A DNA stretch of 64,000 nucleotides from Streptomyces sp. NBC_01669. Lineage in GTDB: Bacteria; Actinomycetota; Actinomycetes; Streptomycetales; Streptomycetaceae. A program made the position numbers and the translations under genes. The notes below the pieces were generated by a model. The model was not told the origin of the DNA. It was given only the letters and a program-made list of their open reading frames with translations, and searched no databases. Location of the stretch: positions 4,588,001-4,652,000 of the forward strand of contig NZ_JAPEQG010000001.1 of assembly GCF_026339735.1 (NCBI RefSeq), written 5' to 3'. This document shows positions 8,982 to 18,653 of the stretch, in pieces. Positions within the stretch are counted from its first letter, which is position 1; the number at the start of each line of letters is the position of its first letter.

Positions 8982-10178
8982 ATGCAGCACCGAATCATCG
9001 TCCTCGGAGCCGGATACACCGGAGCCATCGCTGCCGGTCGCCTCGCCAAGCGGCTGCGCCGCGAGGACGTCGCCATCACCCTCGTCAACGCCGAGCCCGA
9101 CTTCGTCGAGCGCGTCCGGATGCACCAGCTGGCGGTCGGCCAGAACCTCAAGCCCCGGCCCTTCAGCGAGATGTTCGCGGGCACCGGTGTCGAACTGAGG
9201 CTCGCGAAGGTCACCCGTGTCGACGTCGGCCGCAAGACTGTCGCCGTCATCGACGCGAACGGCGCCGAGGAGCTCGCGTACGACAGCCTCGTGTACGCCC
9301 TCGGCAGCGGCTGGAACACCCAAGGCGTCCCCGGCACCGCCGAGCACGCCCACGAGATCACCGGCCGCCCCGGAGCGCTCCGGCTGCGCAAGCGCCTGGC
9401 CGGCCTGGACGCCGGACAGCCCGTAGTCGTCGTCGGCGGCGGCCTCACCGGCCTGGAGGCCGCGACCGAGATCGCCGAGGCCCGCCCGGACCTCGATATC
9501 GCCCTCGCCGCCCGCGGCGGGCTCGGCGACTGGCTCGCGCCCAAAGGCCGCCGGCACCTGCGGAAGGTCTTCGACAAGCTCGGCATCACCGTGCACGAGC
9601 ACACCGCCGTCACCGGCGTGGAGGCCGACCGCGTCACCACCGCCGACGGCACGTCCGTCCCGGCCGCGGTCACCGTGTGGACCACCGGCTTCGCGATCCA
9701 CCCGATCGCGAAGGCCACCGCTCTGGAGGTCACCGGCACAGGCCAGATCGTGGTCGACGGGACCATGCGCTCGGTCTCGCACCCGGACGTGTACGCCATC
9801 GGCGACGCGGCCATGGCCATGGGCCCGGGCGACAAGCCGCTGCGGATGTCGTGCGCCTCGGGCACCCCCACCGCGTGGCAGGCCGCCGACGCCATCGCGG
9901 CACGCCTGACCGGCGGGAAGCTCCCGAACGCGCCGCTCCGCTACTTCAACCAGTGCATCTCACTGGGCCGCAGGGAAGGCGTGATCCAGTACGTCACCGC
10001 CGATGACCGCGCCGTCCGGGCGGCCCTGACCGGACGGCTCGCCGCCGTCTACAAGGAGCTGGTCTGCAAAGGCGCGGCCTGGGGCGTCGCCAACCCGACG
10101 CTCGGGATGCCGACCCGGCGCCGCCGTGTCGTGCAGGAGCGGGCCCGGACGGGCTCGGCCGTCAAGACGTCGGCCTGA
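8982..10178 (+). CDS. NAD(P)/FAD-dependent oxidoreductase, ECF41 partner
   Basis: A 398-residue pyridine-nucleotide-disulfide-type flavoprotein like type II NADH dehydrogenases. The N-terminal FAD fold is IIVLGAGYTGAIAAG. A second Rossmann motif VVVVGGGLTGLEAATE (about 150) binds NAD(P)H, and VYAIGDAAM (about 265-275) is the ribityl-binding Asp motif. There are no redox Cys pairs of the thioredoxin-reductase type. The ATG at 8982 follows GGAGCAGGGAA, a good ribosome-binding site; an upstream in-frame start at 8901 would run through the hairpin and is unlikely. It lies about 90 nt behind the ECF41 sigma gene and is probably its regulon member. The electron acceptor is unknown. Confidence 0.88.
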   Translation: MQHRIIVLGAGYTGAIAAGRLAKRLRREDVAITLVNAEPDFVERVRMHQLAVGQNLKPRPFSEMFAGTGVELRLAKVTRVDVGRKTVAVIDANGAEELAYDSLVYALGSGWNTQGVPGTAEHAHEITGRPGALRLRKRLAGLDAGQPVVVVGGGLTGLEAATEIAEARPDLDIALAARGGLGDWLAPKGRRHLRKVFDKLGITVHEHTAVTGVEADRVTTADGTSVPAAVTVWTTGFAIHPIAKATALEVTGTGQIVVDGTMRSVSHPDVYAIGDAAMAMGPGDKPLRMSCASGTPTAWQAADAIAARLTGGKLPNAPLRYFNQCISLGRREGVIQYVTADDRAVRAALTGRLAAVYKELVCKGAAWGVANPTLGMPTRRRRVVQERARTGSAVKTSA

Positions 10179-10387
10179 CCCGCGGCCGTGCTTCTGCGGG
10201 CCTTGGACGACAACTCGGGCCCCGGCCCGGACAGGTGGGTGAAGCCGCGCAGGTCGGCCGCCACAGCCACGGGGCTCAGGCACGGCGAAGGGTCACTGCG
10301 GATTCCGGCTCGCCGAGTCGAACTGGGCGCTCGCCCTGGCCTCCTGGCCTCAGCTCCACAGCCCGTCAAACACTGCCGTCAACGCAA

Positions 10388-10429
10388 AGGCCGGAGGCCC
10401 TCAGGATTTCTCCTGAGGGCCTCCGGCCT
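10388..10429. terminator. Strong bidirectional hairpin terminator
   Basis: A perfect 19-bp inverted repeat with a TTTC loop lies 4 nt beyond the 3' end of tRNA-Arg (minus strand) and about 210 nt after the flavoprotein stop. It can end transcription from both sides. There is no long T run. Confidence 0.75.
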
Positions 10430-10433
10430 GCTG

Positions 10434-10506
10434 TGCACTCGGCAGGATTCGAACCTGCAACCTTCTGATCCGTAGTCAGATGCTCTATCCGTTAAGCTAC
10501 GAGTGC
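10434..10506 (-). tRNA. tRNA-Arg(ACG)
   Basis: A 73-nt cloverleaf on the minus strand. The acceptor stem is GCACTCG/CGAGTGC with discriminator A. The anticodon loop CTACGGA gives ACG and the T arm contains GGTTCGAATCC. The 3' CCA is not encoded. A strong hairpin follows immediately. Confidence 0.95.
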
Positions 10507-10670
10507 TTGGCGTTCCGGGCTTTTCTGCCTGGTCGGCGTTGCGGGAACAACATTACATGACCTGCGCCGTCACGCGAAATCCATTACCCAAACCGCCTCT
10601 GACCTGCGGAAACTCCATGTTGGGTCATGTCTGCACGCGCCTTCGCGAACGCGCTCCGCACCCGGATACG

Positions 10671-10704
10671 ACTGAAGCCCCGGCCAGTGGCACGGGGCTT
10701 CAGT
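10671..10704. terminator. Hairpin terminator downstream of tRNA-Ser(GCT)
   Basis: A 12-bp perfect stem (ACTGAAGCCCCG/CGGGGCTTCAGT) with a 10-nt loop starts 8 nt after the tRNA 3' end on the minus strand. No T run is seen. Confidence 0.65.
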
Positions 10705-10711
10705 GATCAAG

Positions 10712-10802
10712 CGGAGGCGGAGGGATTTGAACCCTCGATGGGCTTTAAGACCCAAACCGCATTAGCAGTGCGGCGCCATAGACCGGACTAGGCGACGCCT
10801 CC
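10712..10802 (-). tRNA. tRNA-Ser(GCT)
   Basis: A 91-nt class II tRNA on the minus strand. The acceptor stem is GGAGGCG/CGCCTCC with discriminator G, the anticodon loop CTGCTAA gives GCT, and a long variable arm is present (TGGG...GCCCA). The T arm is GAGGGTTCAAATCCCTC. No CCA is encoded. A second, quite different Ser(GCT) gene lies at 47560-47647. Confidence 0.95.
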
Positions 10803-10998
10803 AGCACACCCCGCGCGAACGCGAGTGGTGCGTGCAGATGATGACACAGCTGAGCACTGCCTCACCAATCGACGCCTACGGTACTAGGCCGTCGGCCGCC
10901 AGGGCAAAGTCTTCGGGTTGCGCAACGCCGGAGCATGCGGAGCGTTAGTGATGACGGGGTACCGCCTCTCCGTCTTCCACACGTCCACAGGAGCCCGC

Positions 10999-11475
10999 AT
11001 GCTGCGCCGCCTCACCCTCACCGCTGTCACATCCTTCGCCGTGCTGTCCGCCGCCGCACCGGCCGCGACCGCTGCCACCGGCCACCTTCCGCTGCCCCTC
11101 CCGCTGCCGGTACCGGCGCTCCAAAGCGACGACGCCCGCACGACCGAGCTGACGGTCACGGTCCTGGATTCCGGAGACCGCGCCGCCGACGGCGTGTACG
11201 AACTGAAGTGCTTCCCCGCCGGCGGCAGCCACCCGGTGGCGCAGCACGCGTGCGACCGGCTCGCGGAGCTGGGGGAGCCCGCGGATGACGGCAAGGACCC
11301 CTTCCGTCCGGTACCCACCGGCGCCATGTGCACCCAGCAGTTCGGCGGATCGGCCACGGCCCGGGTCACCGGAACCTGGCACGGGCAGCGTGTCGATGCC
11401 GCCTTCGACCGGACCGACGGATGCGAGATCGCACGCTGGAACAACCTGCGGCCGGTGCTCCCGAATGTCCGGTGA
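10999..11475 (+). CDS. Secreted SSI-type serine protease inhibitor (family I16)
   Basis: A 158-residue precursor. Residues 1-27 form a signal peptide (MLRRLTLTAV...ATAAT); the mature part matches the Streptomyces subtilisin inhibitor family (LTVTVLDSG, YELKCFPAGGSHPVAQHAC, VTGTWHGQRV, FDRTDGCEIARWN). Four Cys fit the two family disulfides. In the reactive loop the usual CPMVYDP-like segment reads CTQQFGG, so the P1 residue by alignment is Gln instead of Met/Lys/Arg. It belongs to the 'CTxQxGG' subgroup of SSI-like proteins, whose target protease may differ. ATG at 10999 follows AGGAG; longer in-frame starts lack a ribosome-binding site. Confidence 0.88.
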   Translation: MLRRLTLTAVTSFAVLSAAAPAATAATGHLPLPLPLPVPALQSDDARTTELTVTVLDSGDRAADGVYELKCFPAGGSHPVAQHACDRLAELGEPADDGKDPFRPVPTGAMCTQQFGGSATARVTGTWHGQRVDAAFDRTDGCEIARWNNLRPVLPNVR

Positions 11476-11679
11476 CCCGACGTGGTCGGGGCCGTCACGG
11501 GACACGTCAGGGGCAGGGGTCGTACACGGTATGCACAGAACCTTGGTGAGAGCTCCCCCTCATCCGCCTCCGGATGCCCCTCCCCTGCCTTTAGACTCCT
11601 CCAGTGACAGCCTGCGGCCCGAGGGGCAAGATGGGGCCCGCTGTCGGCAAGGTGCGGTAACCAGGGAGGAAGCGTCGTC

Positions 11680-14600
11680 GTGAGCAGCAGGCCATCCCGA
11701 GGCGCTGCTCGCCTCGCAGCCATACTCGACGCCCTCCCTGACGGGCTCCTGCTCGTCAATTGCAACGGCACGGTCGTCAACGCCAACACCATCGCCCTCG
11801 AAATGTTCGAGACGCCGGGCACCGCGCTCGTCGGTCGCGGGCTCCTCGATCTGCTTCCGGAGTTCGACTCCAAGCTGATCCCGGGGTCGATGCGCAGGCC
11901 CGAGGCAGCGGACGAGCGGGGCCGGACGAAGCCGACGCGGATGATCGCGCGGCGGACCGACGGCAACGAGTACCCGGTCGAGGTCACCAGCGCCAGCCTG
12001 GAGGACGGGCAGGCCGCGTACAACGACTTCCAGTCCACCTACAACGGCAGCTACACGGGCGACGAGCTGCTGATGCTCGTCGTACGGGATCTGTCGGGCA
12101 CCGTCGACACCGAGGCCGAGCTGGCCCGTTCGCAGCGGCAGACCGAGATGATCCTGCGTGCCGCGGCCGAGGGGGTCGTCGGCACGGACACCGACGGCCG
12201 GGTCGTCCTGGTCAACCCCGCCGCCGCGCAGATCCTCGGCTTCCGTGCCAGCGACCTGGGCGGCCAGGAGCTGCATCCGCTGATCCTGCACTCGCGTGCG
12301 GAGGGCGAGCCGTTCCCGTACGAGGAGTCGCCGCTCGCCGACACGCTCAAGTCCGGCCGCAAGCACCGGGTGCGCGGGCAGGTGCTGTGGTCCAAGAGCG
12401 GCGCGCAGGTGCCGGTCGATCTGACGACCGCGCCCGTCCGGGACGGGGACCAGCTGGTCGGTGCGGTGATGACGTTCACCGACCGCCGGCCGTACGAGGA
12501 ACTCACCAACGAGCACACGGCGCAGCTGACCGAACTGACCGAGAGCCACACCGCCGAGGTCACCCGGCTGACCGAGCAGCACACCGCCGAGGTCACCGGG
12601 CTGACCGAACGGCATGCCGCCGAGCTGGCCGACCGGACCGAGCGGTCCGCGGCCGAGTCGGAGGAGCTGAGCGAGCGGCTCGCACAACTGACCGCCCGGC
12701 ACGCACAGCTGACCGCCGTCCTCGGCGAGTCGCTGCGCGGGCCGCTGGAGGAGCTGCGCGGCGAGCTCTCGACGCTCGCCGCCGACCCGGCGGGCCAACT
12801 GTGGCCCGAGGCCAACCAGATCCTGCACCACCTGGCCGCCGGCTACGCCCGGATGACGACGCTCGTCGACAACGTGCTCGGCTACCAGCGTCTCGACAGC
12901 GGGGCGGAGGAGCTGGTCAAACAGAAGGTGCTGCTCGACTCGGTCGTGACGGCCGGTATCGACGGTGCCGTGGAACTGATCGGTCCGGGGCGCGCGCAGT
13001 TCGCGGTGCACGCGCCGCCGATCGAGGCCGAGGTGGACGCGGGGCGGCTGGTGACGGCGCTCGCCCACCTGGTCGCGGACGTCGCCGGGATCGACTCGAC
13101 CGGCAAGGCGCGGGTGGTGCCGGGCGTCGGCTACGTCGACTCGACAGTGGTCGTGGCGGCGGCGCAGCGCGGTGAGGTCGTACGGATCGAGGTGCGCGGA
13201 CCGTTCGCCGGGGGCGACCCGGTGCACGAGCCGATCGTGCGCGGGATCGTACGGGCGCACGGCGGCGTGCTGCAGACGCACGAGATGCCGGGGATGAGCG
13301 GCAGCGCGTACGTCCTCGAAGTGCCGCTGGGCGCGGGTGCGGGGACCGTACTGCCGCCTCGGACGCCTCCCGTTCCGGCTGCGCCCGAGGAGACCGGGCA
13401 GCAGCAGGGGACGCCGGGCGGCGGACGGCGCAGGGCGCGACGCGCGTCGACGGACGCCTTCCTGGAGAGCCCGGTGGGCGGCGGGACGGCCGCTGCGGGG
13501 GCCGAGTCCGGTGACACCGCTGCGGCGGAGCCGACGGGACGGCGCAGGGCGCGTCGTGAAGCGGCGGTGCAGGACAAGCAGGGCGGACAGCAGACTCAGC
13601 AGCCGTCCGCCCAGCAGCCCCAGCAGTCGCCCCACGAGCTCATCCCGGCCCAGCAGAGCGAGGGATCCGGTCGCAGGCGGGGACGGCCCAGCCCGGCCGA
13701 GACGGGCACAGGTCAGCCCGTGGAGCAGCCGGGGCAGGCGTTGGCGCTGCCCGCGGCCGCGGCGCCGTCCGAGGGGGCGGTGGTGACGGCGGCCGAGGGC
13801 GCTCAGGGCGTGGGCGGCCGTCCGCAGCGCGGGCAGACAGTGCCGCCGCAGGGCGTACCCGCCGAGGCGCCGGTGCCGGTGCCCGCGGGCGGTGGACGGG
13901 CGCGCCAGGGCAACGAGAACCAGCTGGCCCTCCCGGCCCTCGCGTCTGCCCCGGGGCCGGACCGGACCGCGTCCCGGTCCGGCCGACAGCAGAGCCCAGA
14001 GGGTCAGCAGACCGAGCAGACTCAGCATCAAGCACAGCAGCAGCCGACCGGGCGACGGGCCCGCCGGGCGCTGGCCGCCGCGCAGGACCGAGCCGCCGCG
14101 GCCGAACCGGTGGGGCCGCGTACCGCGTTCGCCCTCCCGCCCGCCGATGCCGACCGGATCCCGCCCACGGCCGGTGAGGCGGACGCCTCGCTGCCCGGAC
14201 GCCACGACGCCGTGGGAACGCCGCAGGACAACCACCACACGCCGCCGCAGGAACACCCCGCACCGACCGGGCGCCGCCGTGCCCGTCACGCCCCGGACAC
14301 GCCCCAGCAGCAGCCCGGACAGCCGGAACCCGCGCAGATGCCCATGCAGCCCGGCGGCCTGCCGGAGAACGGCACCTCGGGACAGGGCCTGGCCGCCCTG
14401 AACGCCCCCGGGGACCTGTCCCGGCCCGGAACGGGGCACGCCACCGGCACCACGGCCATCACCGCTCCCGTCGGCACGGCGGAGAGCCGTCCGGACGCCA
14501 TCGCGCCCGAGCCCGCTCCCGTGGCCGAGCCCGCGCCGGACCCGCGGCGACAGCCGCTGCCCGCCGAGGCACCGATGCCCGCGTCGGCGCCGGTGTCCGA

Positions 14601-15723
14601 CGCCGCACCCGTCTCCACCGACTCGACGCAGGGGCGCGCGTTCAGCGTGCGGACCCTCGGGCAGGGCGTGCCGTTCGCCCAGCACCTCGCGCACCAGCAG
14701 AACCACACGCTCGGCGGTGCCGGGCGTCGGCGCAAGCTCGCCGCGCCGCCCGAGGACGAGCGCGCCGCGGAGCCCGCCCTGCCCCAGCCGGCCACCGCAC
14801 CGGCCGCCGCCCCCCAGCCCGGCAACGCGCCCACCACCAGCGCCTCCGGGCAGCTGCTCTCACCCCCGGCCGTCGAGGGGCGCGCGTACGCCATAGGGGC
14901 ACCCGACGAGGGCGCCGAGGGGCCGGAGCCGCTGGACGGCCCGGGCGGCGCGGTCGAGGTCGCCAACCGTCCGTCACCGCAGCCGGTCGACGACGAGCTT
15001 CCCCCGGAACCGCTGGACAACCCGCGCCGGCTGCTCGTCTGGCCCGCGCCCGACGTCTCCACCCAGCAGGCGCTGAGCGACCGCGGCTACCGGCCCGTGA
15101 TCGTGCACTCCCGTGAGGAGGTGGACGCCCAGATCGCGGCGTTCCCCGCCGCCCTCTTCGTGGACCCGCTGACCGGGCCGATCACGCGTACGGCGCTGCA
15201 GTCGCTGCGCCAGGCGGCCGTGGCGGCCGAGGTTCCGGTACTGGTGACGGCCGGTCTGGGACAGGCATCGCGGGAAGCGGCGTACGGTGCCGACCCCGCG
15301 GTGCTCCTCAAGGCGCTCGCACCCCGCGACAGCGAGCAGCACCCGCCGCGGGTGCTGCTGATCGAGGAGCACGAGGAAATCGCGGTGGCGCTGACGGCGA
15401 CGCTGGAACGCCGCGGCATGCAGGTCGCGTGCGCCGCGACCGACAGCGAAGCGGTCTCCCTCGCCACCCGGATGCGGCCGAATCTGGTGGTGATGGACTT
15501 GATGCAGGTACGCCGCCGCCGAGCCGGGATCGTCGACTGGCTGCGCGCGAACGGCCAGCTCAACCGGACCCCGCTGGTCGTCTACACCTCGGCCGACATC
15601 AACCGGACGGAGCTGCCGAGGCTCAGCTCCGGCGAGACCGTGCTCTTCCTGGCGGAACGCTCGACGAGCGAAGATGTCCAGTCCCGCATCGTCGACCTGC
15701 TGGCGAAGATCGGCACGAACTGA
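11680..15723 (+). CDS. PAS-PAS-pseudokinase-receiver signalling protein
   Basis: A 1347-residue cytoplasmic protein; GTG at 11680 follows AGGGAGGA. Two PAS domains (about 10-105 and 150-270) are followed by a coiled coil of TAEVTxLTExH repeats (280-345). A kinase-like core is next (about 345-560), but the H-box reads ESLRGPL where HELRTPL is expected, and the N box reads AHLVADVA. The G boxes are largely lost, so it should not autophosphorylate. Residues about 560-1100 are a Pro/Gln/Ala-rich linker with six basic GRRRAR-like repeats. The C-terminus has a degenerate receiver (about 1105-1215) and a second receiver with Asp near 1271 in VVMDLMQ, although its Lys is replaced (FLAERS). It probably acts as a scaffold or sensor. 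No membrane segment is seen. Confidence 0.85.
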   Translation: MSSRPSRGAARLAAILDALPDGLLLVNCNGTVVNANTIALEMFETPGTALVGRGLLDLLPEFDSKLIPGSMRRPEAADERGRTKPTRMIARRTDGNEYPVEVTSASLEDGQAAYNDFQSTYNGSYTGDELLMLVVRDLSGTVDTEAELARSQRQTEMILRAAAEGVVGTDTDGRVVLVNPAAAQILGFRASDLGGQELHPLILHSRAEGEPFPYEESPLADTLKSGRKHRVRGQVLWSKSGAQVPVDLTTAPVRDGDQLVGAVMTFTDRRPYEELTNEHTAQLTELTESHTAEVTRLTEQHTAEVTGLTERHAAELADRTERSAAESEELSERLAQLTARHAQLTAVLGESLRGPLEELRGELSTLAADPAGQLWPEANQILHHLAAGYARMTTLVDNVLGYQRLDSGAEELVKQKVLLDSVVTAGIDGAVELIGPGRAQFAVHAPPIEAEVDAGRLVTALAHLVADVAGIDSTGKARVVPGVGYVDSTVVVAAAQRGEVVRIEVRGPFAGGDPVHEPIVRGIVRAHGGVLQTHEMPGMSGSAYVLEVPLGAGAGTVLPPRTPPVPAAPEETGQQQGTPGGGRRRARRASTDAFLESPVGGGTAAAGAESGDTAAAEPTGRRRARREAAVQDKQGGQQTQQPSAQQPQQSPHELIPAQQSEGSGRRRGRPSPAETGTGQPVEQPGQALALPAAAAPSEGAVVTAAEGAQGVGGRPQRGQTVPPQGVPAEAPVPVPAGGGRARQGNENQLALPALASAPGPDRTASRSGRQQSPEGQQTEQTQHQAQQQPTGRRARRALAAAQDRAAAAEPVGPRTAFALPPADADRIPPTAGEADASLPGRHDAVGTPQDNHHTPPQEHPAPTGRRRARHAPDTPQQQPGQPEPAQMPMQPGGLPENGTSGQGLAALNAPGDLSRPGTGHATGTTAITAPVGTAESRPDAIAPEPAPVAEPAPDPRRQPLPAEAPMPASAPVSDAAPVSTDSTQGRAFSVRTLGQGVPFAQHLAHQQNHTLGGAGRRRKLAAPPEDERAAEPALPQPATAPAAAPQPGNAPTTSASGQLLSPPAVEGRAYAIGAPDEGAEGPEPLDGPGGAVEVANRPSPQPVDDELPPEPLDNPRRLLVWPAPDVSTQQALSDRGYRPVIVHSREEVDAQIAAFPAALFVDPLTGPITRTALQSLRQAAVAAEVPVLVTAGLGQASREAAYGADPAVLLKALAPRDSEQHPPRVLLIEEHEEIAVALTATLERRGMQVACAATDSEAVSLATRMRPNLVVMDLMQVRRRRAGIVDWLRANGQLNRTPLVVYTSADINRTELPRLSSGETVLFLAERSTSEDVQSRIVDLLAKIGTN

Positions 15724-15747
15724 GGCAGTCGTCGTCGCGACGACGGA

Positions 15748-15781
15748 CGAGGGCGGTACGGGACTTCCCGTACCGCCCTCG
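15748..15781. terminator. Bidirectional hairpin terminator
   Basis: A perfect 15-bp stem (CGAGGGCGGTACGGG and its complement) with an ACTT loop lies between the convergent PAS/receiver gene (plus) and acyl-CoA synthetase gene (minus). It can terminate both. Confidence 0.75.
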
Positions 15782-15796
15782 CCGTCAGCGCACCGC

Positions 15797-17446
<1,650 letters not shown>

Positions 17447-17827
17447 GGCGTCCTCCCGGTGGGCGCTACGCGGCAGTAAGGTTCCGCTGATTCTGCGCAC
17501 ATACCAAGCGGTATGTCACTACTCCCGGGCAAACGAATCGGTGCCTGTCGACTTCTTCTGCACACATCGGCGGAGCGCCCGTGGCACGAAATCCCGGCAT
17601 TGAGGTCCGGAATCCGCCGGTGACCTCAACGTCTTCCATGCACTCGTCAACTTCGACGGCCTGGTCGCCGTCGACCGGCGTCACAAACGCACGAACTCAC
17701 GGACTGCCCGGATCGCAGGCTCACGCGGGCTCACCGGCTTGCGCGCGCTCAGAGGAACTCACCCGGGCTCACAGACCGGCGGTCTCGCGCGCTTGAGCCG
17801 GGTCGCAGGCGGGCGGGGCTCGCGGGG
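17447..17827. other. 381-bp intergenic region, no gene seen
   Basis: Apart from the palindrome at 17499-17516, it holds an 8-bp inverted repeat around 17601-17630 (TTGAGGTC...GACCTCAA). It also contains several scattered CTCAC words near 17690-17770. No open frame with plausible codon use was found. Confidence 0.6.
17499..17516. promoter_or_regulatory. Perfect palindromic operator upstream of acyl-CoA synthetase
   Basis: ACATACCAAGCGGTATGT has perfect 7-bp arms around AAGC, 53-70 nt upstream of the GTG. Its size and symmetry fit a TetR-family operator of the kind that controls fatty-acid genes. No regulator gene is adjacent. Confidence 0.6.
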
Positions 17828-18472
17828 TCAGCGTATGGGGGTCAGCTCCGGGTCTTCGCGCAGCTTGCCGAGTGCCCGTGACACCGCGCTCTTGACCGTG
17901 CCGATGGACACCCCGAGCACCTCGGCCGTCTGCGCCTCGCTGAGGTCCTCGTAGTAGCGCAGGACGACCATCGCCCGCTGCCGGTCCGGGAGCTTCAGCA
18001 CGGCTCGCCACATCGCATCGTGCAACGACTGCTGCTCGGCAGGATCGGGCGCCGGGGCCGTCTCCTGCTCGGGCAGCTCGTCGCAGGCGAATTCGTCCAC
18101 TTTCCGCTTGCGCCACTGCGAGGTGCGGGTGTTCACCAGGGCCCGGCGGACATAGCCGTCGAGCGCCCGGTGATCCTCGATCCGTTCCCACGCGACGTAC
18201 GTCTTGGTGAGCGCGGTCTGCAGCAGATCCTCGGCATCGCTCGGATTCGCGGTCAGCGAGCGCGCGGTACGCAGCAGCACGGGCCCCCGCGCCCGCACGA
18301 ACGACGAGAACGACGGGTAGGGAGCGTAGGGCGCCCGCCCCGCATACGAACCGTGCGATCCCGGTGAACCATGCGACGCATGCTGCGTGTGCGACGCCGG
18401 CGAAATGAGCGGCGCGTGTCCGGTGGCGGCGGTGGCTCCCCTGAAGGCGCCCGTGCAGACTGGCGTGGTCAT
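17828..18472 (-). CDS. SigE-family ECF RNA polymerase sigma factor
   Basis: A 214-residue sigma factor of the actinobacterial SigE group. After a His/Ser/Gly-rich N-terminal tail (1-50), region 2 shows SLTANPSDAEDLLQTALTKTYVAW, and region 4 shows LPDRQRAMVVLRYYEDLSEAQTAEVLGVSIGTVKSAVSRAL. No anti-sigma gene is adjacent. ATG at 18472 is preceded by TAGCGT and 6 nt, pointing to a leaderless transcript. The neighbouring acyl-CoA synthetase lies about 380 nt downstream, so the gene is probably monocistronic. Confidence 0.92.
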   Translation of the reverse strand: MTTPVCTGAFRGATAATGHAPLISPASHTQHASHGSPGSHGSYAGRAPYAPYPSFSSFVRARGPVLLRTARSLTANPSDAEDLLQTALTKTYVAWERIEDHRALDGYVRRALVNTRTSQWRKRKVDEFACDELPEQETAPAPDPAEQQSLHDAMWRAVLKLPDRQRAMVVLRYYEDLSEAQTAEVLGVSIGTVKSAVSRALGKLREDPELTPIR

Positions 18473-18478
18473 AGGTCC

Positions 18479-18484
18479 ACGCTA
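18479..18484 (-). promoter_or_regulatory. -10 element of a probable leaderless promoter (SigE-family sigma gene)
   Basis: TAGCGT on the minus strand ends 6 nt before the ATG at 18472. No ribosome-binding site is present. Confidence 0.45.
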
Positions 18485-18653
18485 GGAGCGGGTGCTACCC
18501 GGGGGATCGGCCCCAGGTCCCGAAGCCACGTCCGCCTCAGGTTGTAGGGGTAGGGCCGGCCCCACCTCCTGGAGGAGTAGAGCTCGTCATCAGGACTCAG
18601 GGTCGCCACCTGAGACAGCCGCCTGAGACAACGGGCCCGCTCCTGCCCCGCGG

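Noticed and set aside
11560..14706. A 1048-codon open frame opposite the PAS/receiver gene
   Set aside because: Composition is Arg/Gly/Leu-rich shadow sequence and no start signal or motif is present.
13420..14750. Repetitive DNA or minisatellite within the PAS/receiver gene
   Set aside because: The repeats are only short basic peptide motifs in a low-complexity linker; the DNA is not a tandem array.
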